Shown: positions 1 to 8,649 of the stretch, piece after piece
How the letters are laid out: every line of letters starts with the position of its first letter
Position numbering within the stretch: position 1 is the first letter of the stretch
Translations under genes and position numbers: made by a program
Source of the DNA: JAAZKV01 sp041659525
GTDB lineage: Archaea > Iainarchaeota > Iainarchaeia > Iainarchaeales > JAAZKV01
DNA: 64,000 bases
Assembly (NCBI GenBank): GCA_041659525.1
Contig: JBAZYC010000001.1
Location: forward strand, 124,001-188,000
Direction: 5' to 3'
Notes under the pieces: model-generated
Database searches by the model: none
Told to the model about the DNA's origin: nothing
Seen by the model: the letters and a program-made list of their open reading frames with translations, nothing else

Positions 1-495
1 TACATCTTGGTGAGTATTATTCATTAGAGTTAAATTCTGTCCTTCTTTTCTAGCTATTCTAGCAGCCAAGCCCAATCTTCCTTTTATTGCAGCATCAGCT
101 GCTATGGTTGGAGGGATTCTTACATCAGAAGGAATTTTATTTTCAAGCCAAGCAGTAATTGCAGCTGAATTATTTTTTTGAAAAACCTCATCATAAAAAT
201 AATCCCACTTCTTTTTATCCACTACAACATTACGCAATTCTTTCTTTATTCTAATCACAGGGTAATTCTTTCCACCATTTATCCCAGAAACTAATTTTAC
301 AAAAGCAGCTGTTTCCCTTACTCTTTTTACTGGACCTGAATAATGCTTTACTTTCTCCCCAGTACTAGCAAGAGTTCTCCCATATCTTACTATTTGTTTT
401 GCACCAGTCAAAGACACCTCTGTTTTTCCTTTAGGAATTTCCCCTCGTCTTGAATTAGCATGTCTTAAAAAAACAGATTTTATTTGTCGAACCAT
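1..495 (-). CDS. Histidine phosphatase-family protein, 3' end outside window
   Basis: The gene enters from the left edge and its C-terminus is missing; 165 codons are visible. Near the N-terminus is VFLRHANSRRGE followed by LTGAKQIVRYG, which matches the RHG-type phosphohistidine motif and following helix of the phosphoglycerate mutase/histidine phosphatase family. The last visible residues, NNTHQDV, match the second catalytic histidine region. The motif is RHA rather than RHG, which is tolerated in the family. The start MVRQ (ATG at 495) was chosen because neighbouring genes begin MV(K/R); an in-frame ATG at 504 is also possible. The substrate cannot be told from sequence; a small phosphoester or phosphoprotein is likely. 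Confidence 0.75.
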   Translation of the reverse strand, partial: MVRQIKSVFLRHANSRRGEIPKGKTEVSLTGAKQIVRYGRTLASTGEKVKHYSGPVKRVRETAAFVKLVSGINGGKNYPVIRIKKELRNVVVDKKKWDYFYDEVFQKNNSAAITAWLENKIPSDVRIPPTIAADAAIKGRLGLAARIARKEGQNLTLMNNTHQDV

Positions 496-543
496 AATAA
501 TCATTCATCCAAAGTACAATATAAATATTTTCATAACTTTTTT

Positions 544-999
544 TCAAAGTTCTAATTCTTTTCCTGTATTTGCTCTGTAATATTGTTTAAGTGTTTTTTC
601 TTCAAGCAGAGTAAGTTTTAATGGTTTTGCATTTTTTGAAGAAGATTTTCCAAGTTTATTTACAATATTTACTAGTACTTGGTGATCTCTTGCTTCAAGT
701 TCTATTCCACTAGTACTAAGTGCGGTGTGAACTAATCCAATTGCTCGAGCCAATTTTCCTTGCTTTCCACCATTAGCTGCAAGCATCCCTACTTTTTCAA
801 TTCTATTCTGTGCAAAACTAGTTCCAATCATTCCACGAGCAACCATGCTAGTGCCTGGCTTTCTTGGAGTGGTAAGTGATTTTGTTTGTTCTACTTTTTG
901 AATTCTTTTTTGAAGTTCGGTTAGTACTTGTTGTTTAGTTAATCCAGAAGGAAGGGGTTTTCTTAATCCTGCTTTTGTTAGTTGAACTCTTTTAACCAT
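544..999 (-). CDS. Basic hypothetical protein, 151 residues
   Basis: I do not recognise this protein. It is rich in Lys and Arg, begins MVKRVQLTKAGL, has no membrane segment or signal peptide, and has mostly helical-looking sequence in its C-terminal half. The ATG at 999 was preferred to an in-frame TTG at 1005. It lies head-to-tail upstream of the histidine phosphatase gene on the same strand with a 48-base gap, so the two could be co-transcribed. It is one of many small, strongly basic orphans in this window; nucleic-acid binding is a guess from charge only. Confidence 0.6.
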   Translation of the reverse strand: MVKRVQLTKAGLRKPLPSGLTKQQVLTELQKRIQKVEQTKSLTTPRKPGTSMVARGMIGTSFAQNRIEKVGMLAANGGKQGKLARAIGLVHTALSTSGIELEARDHQVLVNIVNKLGKSSSKNAKPLKLTLLEEKTLKQYYRANTGKELEL

Positions 1000-1091
1000 A
1001 ATCAAAACCTATATACAAATTACGAACTTGGACTATAAATAACTTCACTTAATCATTAAACTAAAAAATTTATTTAAGAACACAACATAAA

Positions 1092-1099
1092 TATATAAA
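1092..1099 (+). promoter_or_regulatory. Putative TATA box
   Basis: TATATAAA lies about 36-43 bases before the TTG start of the phosphodiesterase gene at 1135 and is followed by a GGTGA ribosome-binding-type sequence at 1127-1131. It fits an archaeal TATA box driving the three-gene operon 1135-5063 with a short leader. Confidence 0.5.
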
Positions 1100-1134
1100 T
1101 TGAATTTGCTTACAAATCATCGTCAGGTGATTTT

Positions 1135-3084
1135 TTGAATAAAAAGTTTATTATTATAGTAACACTAATTTTAATTGGACTAATTTTTTTGGGTTGTACT
1201 CAACAAAAAGAACAAGTTGTTAATCAACAAAGTGATTCAAAACCAACAAAAGTTTATTGGTTTATTCCTGACGGGATGAGAACAGAGTCAGAATTATTTA
1301 AATTATATGAATGGGCTAATGAAGGAAAGTTACCTAACATAAAAAAATTGATGGATTCAGGTTCATATGGTTATGCAATACCAACTTTTCCTTCCCACAC
1401 ACCAGCAAACTTCGCAACAATATTAACTGGAACTTATCCAAAAACAAATGGAGTTGCAGATGGACCAATGCATATTGAAGGATACCCTTTGCAAGCTCCT
1501 TCCGTAGCAGGATTTAGTTCAGTTGCAAGAAAAGTACCAGCTATTTGGTCAATACTTGCTGAACAAGGAAAAAGTGTTGCAATATTATCTATCCCTGGAT
1601 CAACCCCTCCTGAATTGACAAAAAATGCAATAACCATTAGAGGAAGATGGGGCGGATGGGGTGCAGATTTTGCTTCAATAGTATTTGAAAGAAAAACTCC
1701 TGGACAAAGAGAAAAAATTGCAAGAGGAGTAAAACTATTTTTCTTAGGCACAGAACTAACCAAATTTGTTGAACCAACTAGTGAAGACTGGCCTTACAAA
1801 TTGAATGTATATGGAACAAATTTTTACACAAAACTTGATAAAAACAATATGCTTTTTACTTTAGATAAAAATAGCAGTATAATCTCATTAAAACAAGGCG
1901 AATGGAGTGAATGGATTCCTTTTACTCTAAAATGGAAAGACAAAAATGTTGATTCACACATAAAATTATATCCAATACTAGTGTCTGATGATTTTTTCAG
2001 ATTAAGAGTAGTAGTGGATAATATGAATAAATATATAACTTACCCTGAAGAAGTTGCAAGTACATTAGATACTGCAATTGGGCCAATGGTTGATTTTGTA
2101 GATAACTTTCCGCCACAATTAGTATATTATCCTGAAGACAAACAAGCATTCCTTGACGAAATGAACTTGTCTCTTGATTGGCATGCAAAAGCAGTTGATG
2201 CAATATATACTGAATATAATCCGGATGTATTCATACACGATACTTATAATCCAAACCAAATGCTTACAAGTAGGTGGTGGATGGGATACGTTGATCCTCA
2301 AAGTAGAAGATATGATCAAGTAACTAATGAAGATAGAAATCAATTGTGGATAGAAGTTTTTGATATGTACAAAAAACTTGATGACATAATTGGAAGAGCT
2401 ATTGCAAACAGTGATGAAAATACTTTAATAGTAATTAGCTCAGATCATGGAGCAGCTCCACTTGATAAATGGGTAAGACTAAACAATTTATTTGCAGAAA
2501 AAGGTTGGATAAAATATTCAATTGATAAAAATACTGGAGAACCAATAATTGACTGGAAAAATTCAAAAGTTGTTTATCTAAAAATGGATAACATCTACAT
2601 AAACCCTAATGGTCTTGATGGTAATTGGATAAGAGGGAAAGGAGAAGAATATGACAAGTTAAGAGATGAAGTAATAAAAACTCTTGAAGAATTATCTCAC
2701 CCAAATGGAGACAAAGTACTTGCAGCAGTAGTAAAATGGGAAAATGTTGAAGATTATTTAGATCTCCCAAAAGATAGAGTAGGAGATTTAGTAGTTGCTA
2801 ACAATCCAGGTTATGGATTTAATGAGGAAATAACTCCTGATCAAAATATTTTTGATGAGAACCCACTAGAAAGCGGATACAAACAAGCACTCTTTGCAAA
2901 AGATAATAAGTCCCTATGGACTCCATTTATAATATCAGGAAAAGGAATAAAAAAGAACTTCCAAATGCCTTCACCAATCAATTTAGTTGATCAAGTACCA
3001 ACAATACTAACGGCACTAGGATACACTCCCCCAGAGTATATAGAAGGCAGAACAGTGGGTGAGGTATTTGAAAATAAAAACTAA
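1135..3084 (+). CDS. Type I phosphodiesterase/nucleotide pyrophosphatase-like lipoprotein
   Basis: A 649-residue exported protein of the alkaline phosphatase superfamily. The N-terminus is a hydrophobic segment ending in IFLGCTQQ, a lipobox, so the mature protein should be lipid-anchored outside the membrane. FIPDGMR supplies the first metal-binding Asp, TFPSHTPANFATILTG carries the presumed Thr nucleophile, and VISSDHGAAP the later Asp-His metal ligands; all these family residues are intact. The start is TTG at 1135, chosen because it gives the lipoprotein signal and is preceded by GGTGA. It heads an operon with a lipoprotein and a sulfatase-like protein. Substrate unknown; a nucleotide, phospholipid or glycan phosphoester is plausible. 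Confidence 0.8.
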   Translation: MNKKFIIIVTLILIGLIFLGCTQQKEQVVNQQSDSKPTKVYWFIPDGMRTESELFKLYEWANEGKLPNIKKLMDSGSYGYAIPTFPSHTPANFATILTGTYPKTNGVADGPMHIEGYPLQAPSVAGFSSVARKVPAIWSILAEQGKSVAILSIPGSTPPELTKNAITIRGRWGGWGADFASIVFERKTPGQREKIARGVKLFFLGTELTKFVEPTSEDWPYKLNVYGTNFYTKLDKNNMLFTLDKNSSIISLKQGEWSEWIPFTLKWKDKNVDSHIKLYPILVSDDFFRLRVVVDNMNKYITYPEEVASTLDTAIGPMVDFVDNFPPQLVYYPEDKQAFLDEMNLSLDWHAKAVDAIYTEYNPDVFIHDTYNPNQMLTSRWWMGYVDPQSRRYDQVTNEDRNQLWIEVFDMYKKLDDIIGRAIANSDENTLIVISSDHGAAPLDKWVRLNNLFAEKGWIKYSIDKNTGEPIIDWKNSKVVYLKMDNIYINPNGLDGNWIRGKGEEYDKLRDEVIKTLEELSHPNGDKVLAAVVKWENVEDYLDLPKDRVGDLVVANNPGYGFNEEITPDQNIFDENPLESGYKQALFAKDNKSLWTPFIISGKGIKKNFQMPSPINLVDQVPTILTALGYTPPEYIEGRTVGEVFENKN

Positions 3085-3091
3085 TTTTATT

Positions 3092-3658
3092 TTGAATAAA
3101 GCAATTCTATTAGGATTTGCTTTATTTGCAATATTTTTTTTTATTGGATGCACAACAAATAATTTAGAAAATGAAAACGAAATTACTTTTTCAGGATTTG
3201 TATTAAAAGAAACTTATTTAAAAAATGAATTTAGTTTTTATAATTACTCTGACGAAAATCAAAAAATAGAAATACAATTAATTAGCGAAATAAAACAAAA
3301 CATCGCCAATCAAATAATTTCAGATAAAATAGCAATGTTTCAATCACTTTTCGAAAAAAAAAGAGTAGATTATCCTGGGCAATATTCACAATACATTGAG
3401 TGTCCTGCTGAATTCAAACCAATATTTGAAGAAAAAGAAATTTTAAACGGAAAAATAAGTTTCTTTAGAACTTTTTCTAACAGTAATTATGTTTCAGGTG
3501 CTTGTTCACCCGACTTAGCAGTGTACAAATCTATATATGGGCTTTTATTTTGCGAAGAAACTCAAAAATTATATGAAATTTCTTATTTTACAAACTTGGA
3601 GAATGAACCAACTAATAGAATAAACTCTTTTTTGGGAGGAATTAAATGTGGAAACTAA
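3092..3658 (+). CDS. Hypothetical lipoprotein
   Basis: About 188 residues of unknown function. Taking the TTG at 3092 as start gives MNKAILLGFALFAIFFFIGC, a textbook lipoprotein signal with the lipobox cysteine; the alternative GTG at 3059 would overlap the upstream gene and put extra residues before the signal. The TTG-AAT-AAA start context matches that of the upstream gene at 1135. The mature part is polar and has further cysteines (ECPAEF, GACSPD, LFCEE, IKCGN), which could pair outside the cell. It lies between two alkaline-phosphatase-superfamily genes and overlaps the next one by 11 bases, so it is probably part of the same envelope operon. Confidence 0.65.
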   Translation: MNKAILLGFALFAIFFFIGCTTNNLENENEITFSGFVLKETYLKNEFSFYNYSDENQKIEIQLISEIKQNIANQIISDKIAMFQSLFEKKRVDYPGQYSQYIECPAEFKPIFEEKEILNGKISFFRTFSNSNYVSGACSPDLAVYKSIYGLLFCEETQKLYEISYFTNLENEPTNRINSFLGGIKCGN

Positions 3659-5063
3659 AAAAAATAACGGCAAATATTTTTTCTTATTAATAATATTGAC
3701 AATTTTTTTCATAATACTCTCTTTATATTACTTTCAAAATAATCCCTTTATCCCAGAAAAAAAATATGATCTTTCATGCGAAGGGTGCAACGTAATTTTT
3801 ATCAATGTAGAATTATTAAGAGCGGATCATGTTGATTTAATAAATTCAGATAAAAATATAACTCCAAATATTAATGCTTTTTTTAATAAAGGGGTAATAT
3901 TTACTAATGTGCGTTCCCCTGCAGGAGCAACATATAACAGCATTACTTCAGTGTTTACTGGGCTTGAACAAAAAATAAACGAACATAAAAACCCTAAATT
4001 TATTAAAAATGACGGATTATTCTTAATTGATTTAGTCCCAATTATTCCTCAAATATTAAAACAAAAAAATTATGCTACTATAAGTTTAGATATGGGCGGT
4101 TACTCTGGAAATAAAGTTAATTTGGACAGAGGGTATGACAACTATTTAAAGTATGATCAAACAAGCACAAACTCTCAAATACAAGACGCCATAATTGCAA
4201 TTAAAAATTTTAAAAAAAATTCAGAACTTTTTTTTTCACAAATTCACTTTAATACTTTGCATTACCCTTATAACATTCCAAAAGAATTAGTCCCAGTTAT
4301 AAAACCAAATTACAAAATCATTGGAGATAATATTCGAAAAGTCTACAAAATTCCTTTATCCGCCAAAGTAATTACAACCCCATTTGATAAAAACGAATCA
4401 AATGATATAATGTATACTGTAAAGGTTAATGGAGAAGAAAAAAATTATTTAGTTAGTGATTATAATGAAATGAGAGAAGAATATGAAACCCAAGTAACTT
4501 ATGTTGATTATGAACTTAAACAATTATTTGATTTTCTTAAAGATAATAATTATTTAGATAACACAATTGTTATTTTATTTTCAAACCATGGAGAAGGGCT
4601 ATTTGATAATGGCGTACCAAATCATGGAGTTTGTTATGAATCTTGTGTACATGTCCCGCTATTAATAAGACACCCAAAAATAAAAGAACAAATTATAATA
4701 AATGATCAAGTTGGACTAATTGATTTAGCTCCAACATTATATGATATACTTAACATACAAATAGATTATAATATTTCAGGAAAATCATTCTATAATGAAT
4801 TAATGCAAACTGGAAACATAACTCGAGAGTATACTTACACCTCTTCAAATGGTTGCGAATACATAACAAAGGATAATTTAAAACTCATAATTAAATCTGG
4901 AGGAATTAAAGAATTTTATGATTTAAACACTGACCCTTATGAAACAAATAACCTATATTCCAAAAACAACCCCCTTATTCGTGATTTTGAAACTGAATTA
5001 ATTAAACAAGAAATTAATTCGCTTATTTTACTTGATCAATTAAAAGAGCGATTTGGTAATTAA
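3648..5063 (+). CDS. Membrane-anchored sulfatase-like protein with altered active site
   Basis: 471 residues: a single N-terminal membrane helix (about residues 10-29) and a sulfatase/alkaline-phosphatase-superfamily domain outside. Recognisable landmarks are INVELLRADH (metal-binding strand), TPNINAFFNKGVIFTNVRSP (typical sulfatase N-terminal segment), FSNHGEGLFDNG and NHGVCYESCVHVPLLIRHP. Key positions differ from active sulfatases: Glu replaces the first Asp ligand, the nucleophile segment is SPAGAT rather than C/S-x-P-x-R, and SDHGE has become SNHGE. It may use Thr or Ser as nucleophile or be inactive. The start is GTG at 3648 with GGGAGGA eight bases upstream; it overlaps the preceding lipoprotein gene. 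Confidence 0.7.
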   Translation: METKKNNGKYFFLLIILTIFFIILSLYYFQNNPFIPEKKYDLSCEGCNVIFINVELLRADHVDLINSDKNITPNINAFFNKGVIFTNVRSPAGATYNSITSVFTGLEQKINEHKNPKFIKNDGLFLIDLVPIIPQILKQKNYATISLDMGGYSGNKVNLDRGYDNYLKYDQTSTNSQIQDAIIAIKNFKKNSELFFSQIHFNTLHYPYNIPKELVPVIKPNYKIIGDNIRKVYKIPLSAKVITTPFDKNESNDIMYTVKVNGEEKNYLVSDYNEMREEYETQVTYVDYELKQLFDFLKDNNYLDNTIVILFSNHGEGLFDNGVPNHGVCYESCVHVPLLIRHPKIKEQIIINDQVGLIDLAPTLYDILNIQIDYNISGKSFYNELMQTGNITREYTYTSSNGCEYITKDNLKLIIKSGGIKEFYDLNTDPYETNNLYSKNNPLIRDFETELIKQEINSLILLDQLKERFGN

Positions 5064-5120
5064 CAATACCGGCAAAACACTTTGCAAATAATTAAAAGCC
5101 CAAGCTCATTCTCTTCATCT

Positions 5121-7109
5121 ATGAGAGTTTATTTTCCTTATGAAAAGGTCCGAGCGGAGCAACAAGAATTAATTAAAGATGTTGCGGCTAGCGTTGCGAG
5201 TGAAAAAATCTTTTTAACCCATGCTCCTACCGGGTTAGGAAAAACCGCTTCTACTTTGGCTCCTGCGCTTAGTTATGCCTTAGAGAATAATAAAAAAGTT
5301 TTTTTTCTTACTCCAAAAATTTCTCAACACGAAATTGTACTTGAAACTGCAAATTTGATGAATAAACGTTTTGAACTTGGGATAAAAACTATTGATCTTG
5401 TTGGAAGAAAACAAATGTGCATTGATCCTTTTTTATCAAGAGTACAAAGCGGATTTTACGAGGCTTGTGCTAAAAGAAAAAAAGACAAAATGTGCAAATA
5501 TTACACTAATACAAAAGGATATACTCCTAAACAAAAAGCAATTGCTATTAGAAGGAAAAGAGAAATTCTTACTCAATACAATAATTCTTATTTAACCATA
5601 AAAGAGCAATCCATGTTTAGTGAACTTTGCCCTTATGAAATCACTCTTGAAATGATAAAAAATGCAAACCTAATTGTGGGAGATTATTCACACTTATTTC
5701 ACGAGGATATTCGCGAGAATGTGTTAGGCCAATCTGGAATTCAACTAAAAGATATTATTCTAATCGTTGATGAAGCGCACAATTTGCCTGAGAGATTAAG
5801 AGATATGATGTCAATTAGTTTTGACCTTAATGCGGTTGGGAAAGCAATTAATGAAGCAAAAAATATTGGTTCTTTTGAAACTGAATTTTTGTTAAAAGAT
5901 ATTGAGAAAGAAATTCTTAACTTAGGAAAAAAACTTTCACTAAACAATTCAAATGCTACACTCGAACTAAAAGACATTGAGTTTTTGAAAAAAATTGCTC
6001 GAACAAATTTAGAACTAATTGAAGAGAGTGCTGCAAAATTCATGACAAAAAACAACACTGAGAATTCTTTTTTACTTGCACTCGAAGAATTTCTTTACGA
6101 ACTCCTAAAAGAAAAAGAACATACGCTTTATGTTATTGAGAGAAAGAACTCACTGGGAATTGGGGTTTATCCACTTGATCCATCAGAGATGGCTAGTGAC
6201 ATACTAAAGAAGACTCACTCAGCAGTACTCATGTCAGGAACTCTTTTACCCTTAAGCATGTACTCTGATGTTTTAGGAGTGAGCGGAGTAGATGAACAAT
6301 TAAAAAAACAAATCGAGGAAATAAATAAAACAAAAGAAATGAATTCACTACATAACAATGGTTTTTTAGTAAGTGCTCACGAAATAAAAGAACAACAAAA
6401 AAATAACTCTTTACATAACAAGGAATCAAAATTATTAATGAAGGAATACAAAAGCCCTTTTCCAAAAGAAAACAGGTTGAATTTGTTTGTTGAAAAAACT
6501 ACTATGAAGTACACTTCAAGAAACGCGGAGCAATACAATAAAATCGCTCAAACTATTGATAGTGTTATTTCAAAAATTCCAGGAAACACAATTGTATTTT
6601 TTCCTTCATTTGAAACGCTTGAATCAATTGCTCTAGTTATGCACACAAGAAGAAAAATTCTAAAACAACAAAGAGAGATGAGTCAGGATGAGAAAACAAA
6701 ACTAGTACACGAATTCAAATTACTCGGTTCAAGCTTTGGAGGAGTACTCTTAGCGGTGAGCGGAGGAAGCATTTCTGAAGGACTTGATTTTCCCGGAGAC
6801 TATTTGAGTTGCGCAATAATAGTAGGAGTTCCTTTTGGAAGAATGGATATTTACACTAACGCCCTAATTGAGTTTTATGAAAAAAGATTCCACAAAGGAT
6901 GGGAGTATGCTTACAACGGAACCGCTATTACTAAAGCAATGCAGGCAGCTGGAAGAGTAATTAGAACCGAGACCGACCGCGGAGTATGTGTATTTTTGGA
7001 CGAGAGATTTGGAGAAAGCAGATTCAAAATCTATTATCCAAAAGACTTTGAATTTAAAAAAACCTTTTCGCCAGAAAAAGAAGTTGAAGAGTTTTTTAGT
7101 AAAAAGTAA
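5121..7109 (+). CDS. XPD/Rad3-type ATP-dependent DNA helicase
   Basis: A superfamily 2 iron-sulfur helicase that unwinds DNA 5'-to-3', related to XPD/DinG. Motifs in order: FPYEKVRAEQ (Q-like), APTGLGKTA (Walker A), four cysteines in the insert after RKQM (QMC, YEAC, DKMC, ELCPYE) that should hold a 4Fe-4S cluster, VDEAHNLPE (DEAH), MSGTLLP (motif III), SISEGLDFPG and AAGRVIRTETDRG (motifs V and VI). The ATG at 5121 was preferred to an upstream TTG at 5082 because family members begin just before the FPYE segment. A low-complexity insertion after motif III carries two NSLHN repeats. Role: probably DNA repair. Confidence 0.9.
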   Translation: MRVYFPYEKVRAEQQELIKDVAASVASEKIFLTHAPTGLGKTASTLAPALSYALENNKKVFFLTPKISQHEIVLETANLMNKRFELGIKTIDLVGRKQMCIDPFLSRVQSGFYEACAKRKKDKMCKYYTNTKGYTPKQKAIAIRRKREILTQYNNSYLTIKEQSMFSELCPYEITLEMIKNANLIVGDYSHLFHEDIRENVLGQSGIQLKDIILIVDEAHNLPERLRDMMSISFDLNAVGKAINEAKNIGSFETEFLLKDIEKEILNLGKKLSLNNSNATLELKDIEFLKKIARTNLELIEESAAKFMTKNNTENSFLLALEEFLYELLKEKEHTLYVIERKNSLGIGVYPLDPSEMASDILKKTHSAVLMSGTLLPLSMYSDVLGVSGVDEQLKKQIEEINKTKEMNSLHNNGFLVSAHEIKEQQKNNSLHNKESKLLMKEYKSPFPKENRLNLFVEKTTMKYTSRNAEQYNKIAQTIDSVISKIPGNTIVFFPSFETLESIALVMHTRRKILKQQREMSQDEKTKLVHEFKLLGSSFGGVLLAVSGGSISEGLDFPGDYLSCAIIVGVPFGRMDIYTNALIEFYEKRFHKGWEYAYNGTAITKAMQAAGRVIRTETDRGVCVFLDERFGESRFKIYYPKDFEFKKTFSPEKEVEEFFSKK

Positions 7110-7181
7110 ACTTTTTACAAGCAAAAGTGATTTTAGGGCAAACCCCAACTATTTTTAACCAAAAGAAACACTACTATTAGT

Positions 7182-7847
7182 ATGGAACAAGTACACGTGC
7201 TTTACGTTGATGACCAAGTAAAGGAATATGTCAAACCTATTCAAAAAATCTGTGATGCACTAGGTTACAAACTCCAAACTGCCGGTTCAATAAAAGAAGC
7301 GCTAACTAAAACTGAAAAACAAAAATACAACATGGTTATTTGCGATCTCTCAATGGGAACAAACGAAGTAATGAGCCCACTCAAATTCCTGGACATGTGT
7401 GAAAAAAAATACAATTCCCACCCCTTAATATTTTCTCTTTACAAACTTGACCGAACAGAAGTAGCAGGGATTCCTTTTTCAAGCAAAATTGATTTAATGT
7501 GGCTTTGGGAAAAAATGAAAAATGTTACCGAGCATCCATGGTCAACTAGACACAATCCTGTGAAGATTACTACTGCTCAAGAAGCAATTACCCACTTTTT
7601 ACCAGGCGGAAGAAAGAAAGCTCAAAGAGTGGTGAACAAATTGAGTCACAACACTGCGGAACTCAAAAGATTTTTGCAAGGAGTAAGAAAACAAACAAGA
7701 ACCCAATTAATCAAAAAAATTTCTGATTCAACTCAAAGAATGAATAAACTTGGAGAAATGCCTTTACCCGGAACTATTTTCCATGCACTTGACAAGCGAG
7801 AAGACAGAATGACTAAAGGATTAAAACCATTAAAGAGAAGAAGATAA
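7182..7847 (+). CDS. Response-regulator receiver protein with basic C-terminal region
   Basis: 221 residues. The first 105 or so form a receiver domain: the acidic pair D10-D11, phospho-acceptor D55 in VICDLSMG, Ser85 at the Thr/Ser switch position, and K102 in SSKID are all in place, so it should accept a phosphate from a histidine kinase. The rest is Lys/Arg-rich and helical (around GGRKKAQRVVNKL) with no recognisable DNA-binding domain. No kinase gene is in the window. Stand-alone receivers of this kind are common in archaea and usually work through protein partners; the partner is unknown here. Confidence 0.8.
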   Translation: MEQVHVLYVDDQVKEYVKPIQKICDALGYKLQTAGSIKEALTKTEKQKYNMVICDLSMGTNEVMSPLKFLDMCEKKYNSHPLIFSLYKLDRTEVAGIPFSSKIDLMWLWEKMKNVTEHPWSTRHNPVKITTAQEAITHFLPGGRKKAQRVVNKLSHNTAELKRFLQGVRKQTRTQLIKKISDSTQRMNKLGEMPLPGTIFHALDKREDRMTKGLKPLKRRR

Positions 7848-7937
7848 AAAAACTTTTAAAATTAATAAAAACTTTAAAATAAAAAAATTAAACTACTTAA
7901 TTAGTGTTTTAGCTTTTGGCAAGAAAAAAAAGTTAAG

Positions 7938-7945
7938 TATATAAA
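7938..7945 (+). promoter_or_regulatory. TATA box of the gene at 7967
   Basis: TATATAAA ends 21 bases before the ATG at 7967. With transcription starting about 25 bases after the centre of the box, the transcript would be leaderless or nearly so, matching the absence of a ribosome-binding site there. Confidence 0.55.
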
Positions 7946-7966
7946 CTACAAAGTTCTTTTTTCATC

Positions 7967-8275
7967 ATGGCAAAAGCAAAACAAGAGTCAGGAGTACAGA
8001 CAATGATTTCCTCTTTCATGGGAAATATTAGAGAGAACTTTATTGGCATGATTGGAAAAACTGTTAAGGAAAAGATAAGAAAATTAGAAAAAATGGCTCT
8101 TGAAATTGCAATGAGTTTTGTATTTCTTTTTATAGCACTTATTTTTGTTTTAATCTCGTTAATGTTTTTCTTAAAAGAATATTTAGGATTTAGTTACTCA
8201 CTGAGTTTTTTGTGCGTAGGATTACTCGCACTATTAATTGCATTCTTTATTTACAAACTTGTAAATAATGAATAA
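7967..8275 (+). CDS. Small two-helix membrane protein
   Basis: 102 residues: a basic amphipathic N-terminal half (about residues 15-45), then two strongly hydrophobic segments (about 47-67 and 75-95) separated by a short loop LKEYLGFSYS. The layout resembles the phage-holin superfamily III/DUF1469 type of small membrane protein, but sequence identity is not enough to assign it. It is followed after 31 bases by another small membrane-associated protein and a hairpin terminator, so the two form a short unit driven by the TATA box at 7938. Confidence 0.6.
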   Translation: MAKAKQESGVQTMISSFMGNIRENFIGMIGKTVKEKIRKLEKMALEIAMSFVFLFIALIFVLISLMFFLKEYLGFSYSLSFLCVGLLALLIAFFIYKLVNNE

Positions 8276-8306
8276 TTATTTTTAAAACAAAAAAGGAGGG
8301 AACATT

Positions 8307-8555
8307 ATGGCATCAAAGAAAAAAAATCCAACAGTTGAATTAGCAAAGAAAGACGCAAAAATAGCTGTTGCTGTTGCAAAGAAAAAAGCTAAAGAAGCTT
8401 TAGCTGCTGCAAAAGTAAAGTTCGCAGCTGCTCACAAAAGTATTGATAAGAAAATCGAAACACACCCTGATCAAGCTGTATTAATCGCAGCAACATTAGG
8501 AGCTGCAGTAGGAGCACTTGCAGGATATGCAGTTGCAAAGAAAAAGAAGAAATAA
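8307..8555 (+). CDS. Membrane-anchored Ala/Lys-rich protein, DUF883/YqjD-like architecture
   Basis: 82 residues: an Ala/Lys-rich helix (KKDAKIAVAVAKKKAKEA), a short ETHPDQA turn, then a glycine-zipper-like membrane segment (AATLGAAVGALAGYAVA) ending in a run of lysines. This order, long charged helix followed by a C-terminal small-residue membrane anchor, is that of the bacterial ElaB/YqjD/DUF883 group, which tether ribosomes or act under stress; homology is only suggested by architecture. An unusually good AGGAGG-like ribosome-binding site lies at 8292-8297, in contrast to the leaderless neighbours, suggesting strong translation. Confidence 0.6.
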   Translation: MASKKKNPTVELAKKDAKIAVAVAKKKAKEALAAAKVKFAAAHKSIDKKIETHPDQAVLIAATLGAAVGALAGYAVAKKKKK

Positions 8556-8568
8556 ATTTTAAACAAAG

Positions 8569-8605
8569 TGAAAGAGGATTAACCCTCTTTCATTTTTCTA
8601 TTTTT
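8569..8605 (+). terminator. Hairpin with following T-run
   Basis: A perfect 9-base stem TGAAAGAGG (8569-8577) and CCTCTTTCA (8584-8592) with a six-base loop, followed by a T-rich stretch. It sits just after the gene ending at 8555 and should end that unit. Confidence 0.7.
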
Positions 8606-8649
8606 TTTAAGAGCACAGAATTAAAAACTCGAAAAAACAATAACTATTT

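Noticed and set aside
1434..2343. Minus-strand frames within the phosphodiesterase gene
   Set aside because: Shadows of the strongly supported plus-strand gene.
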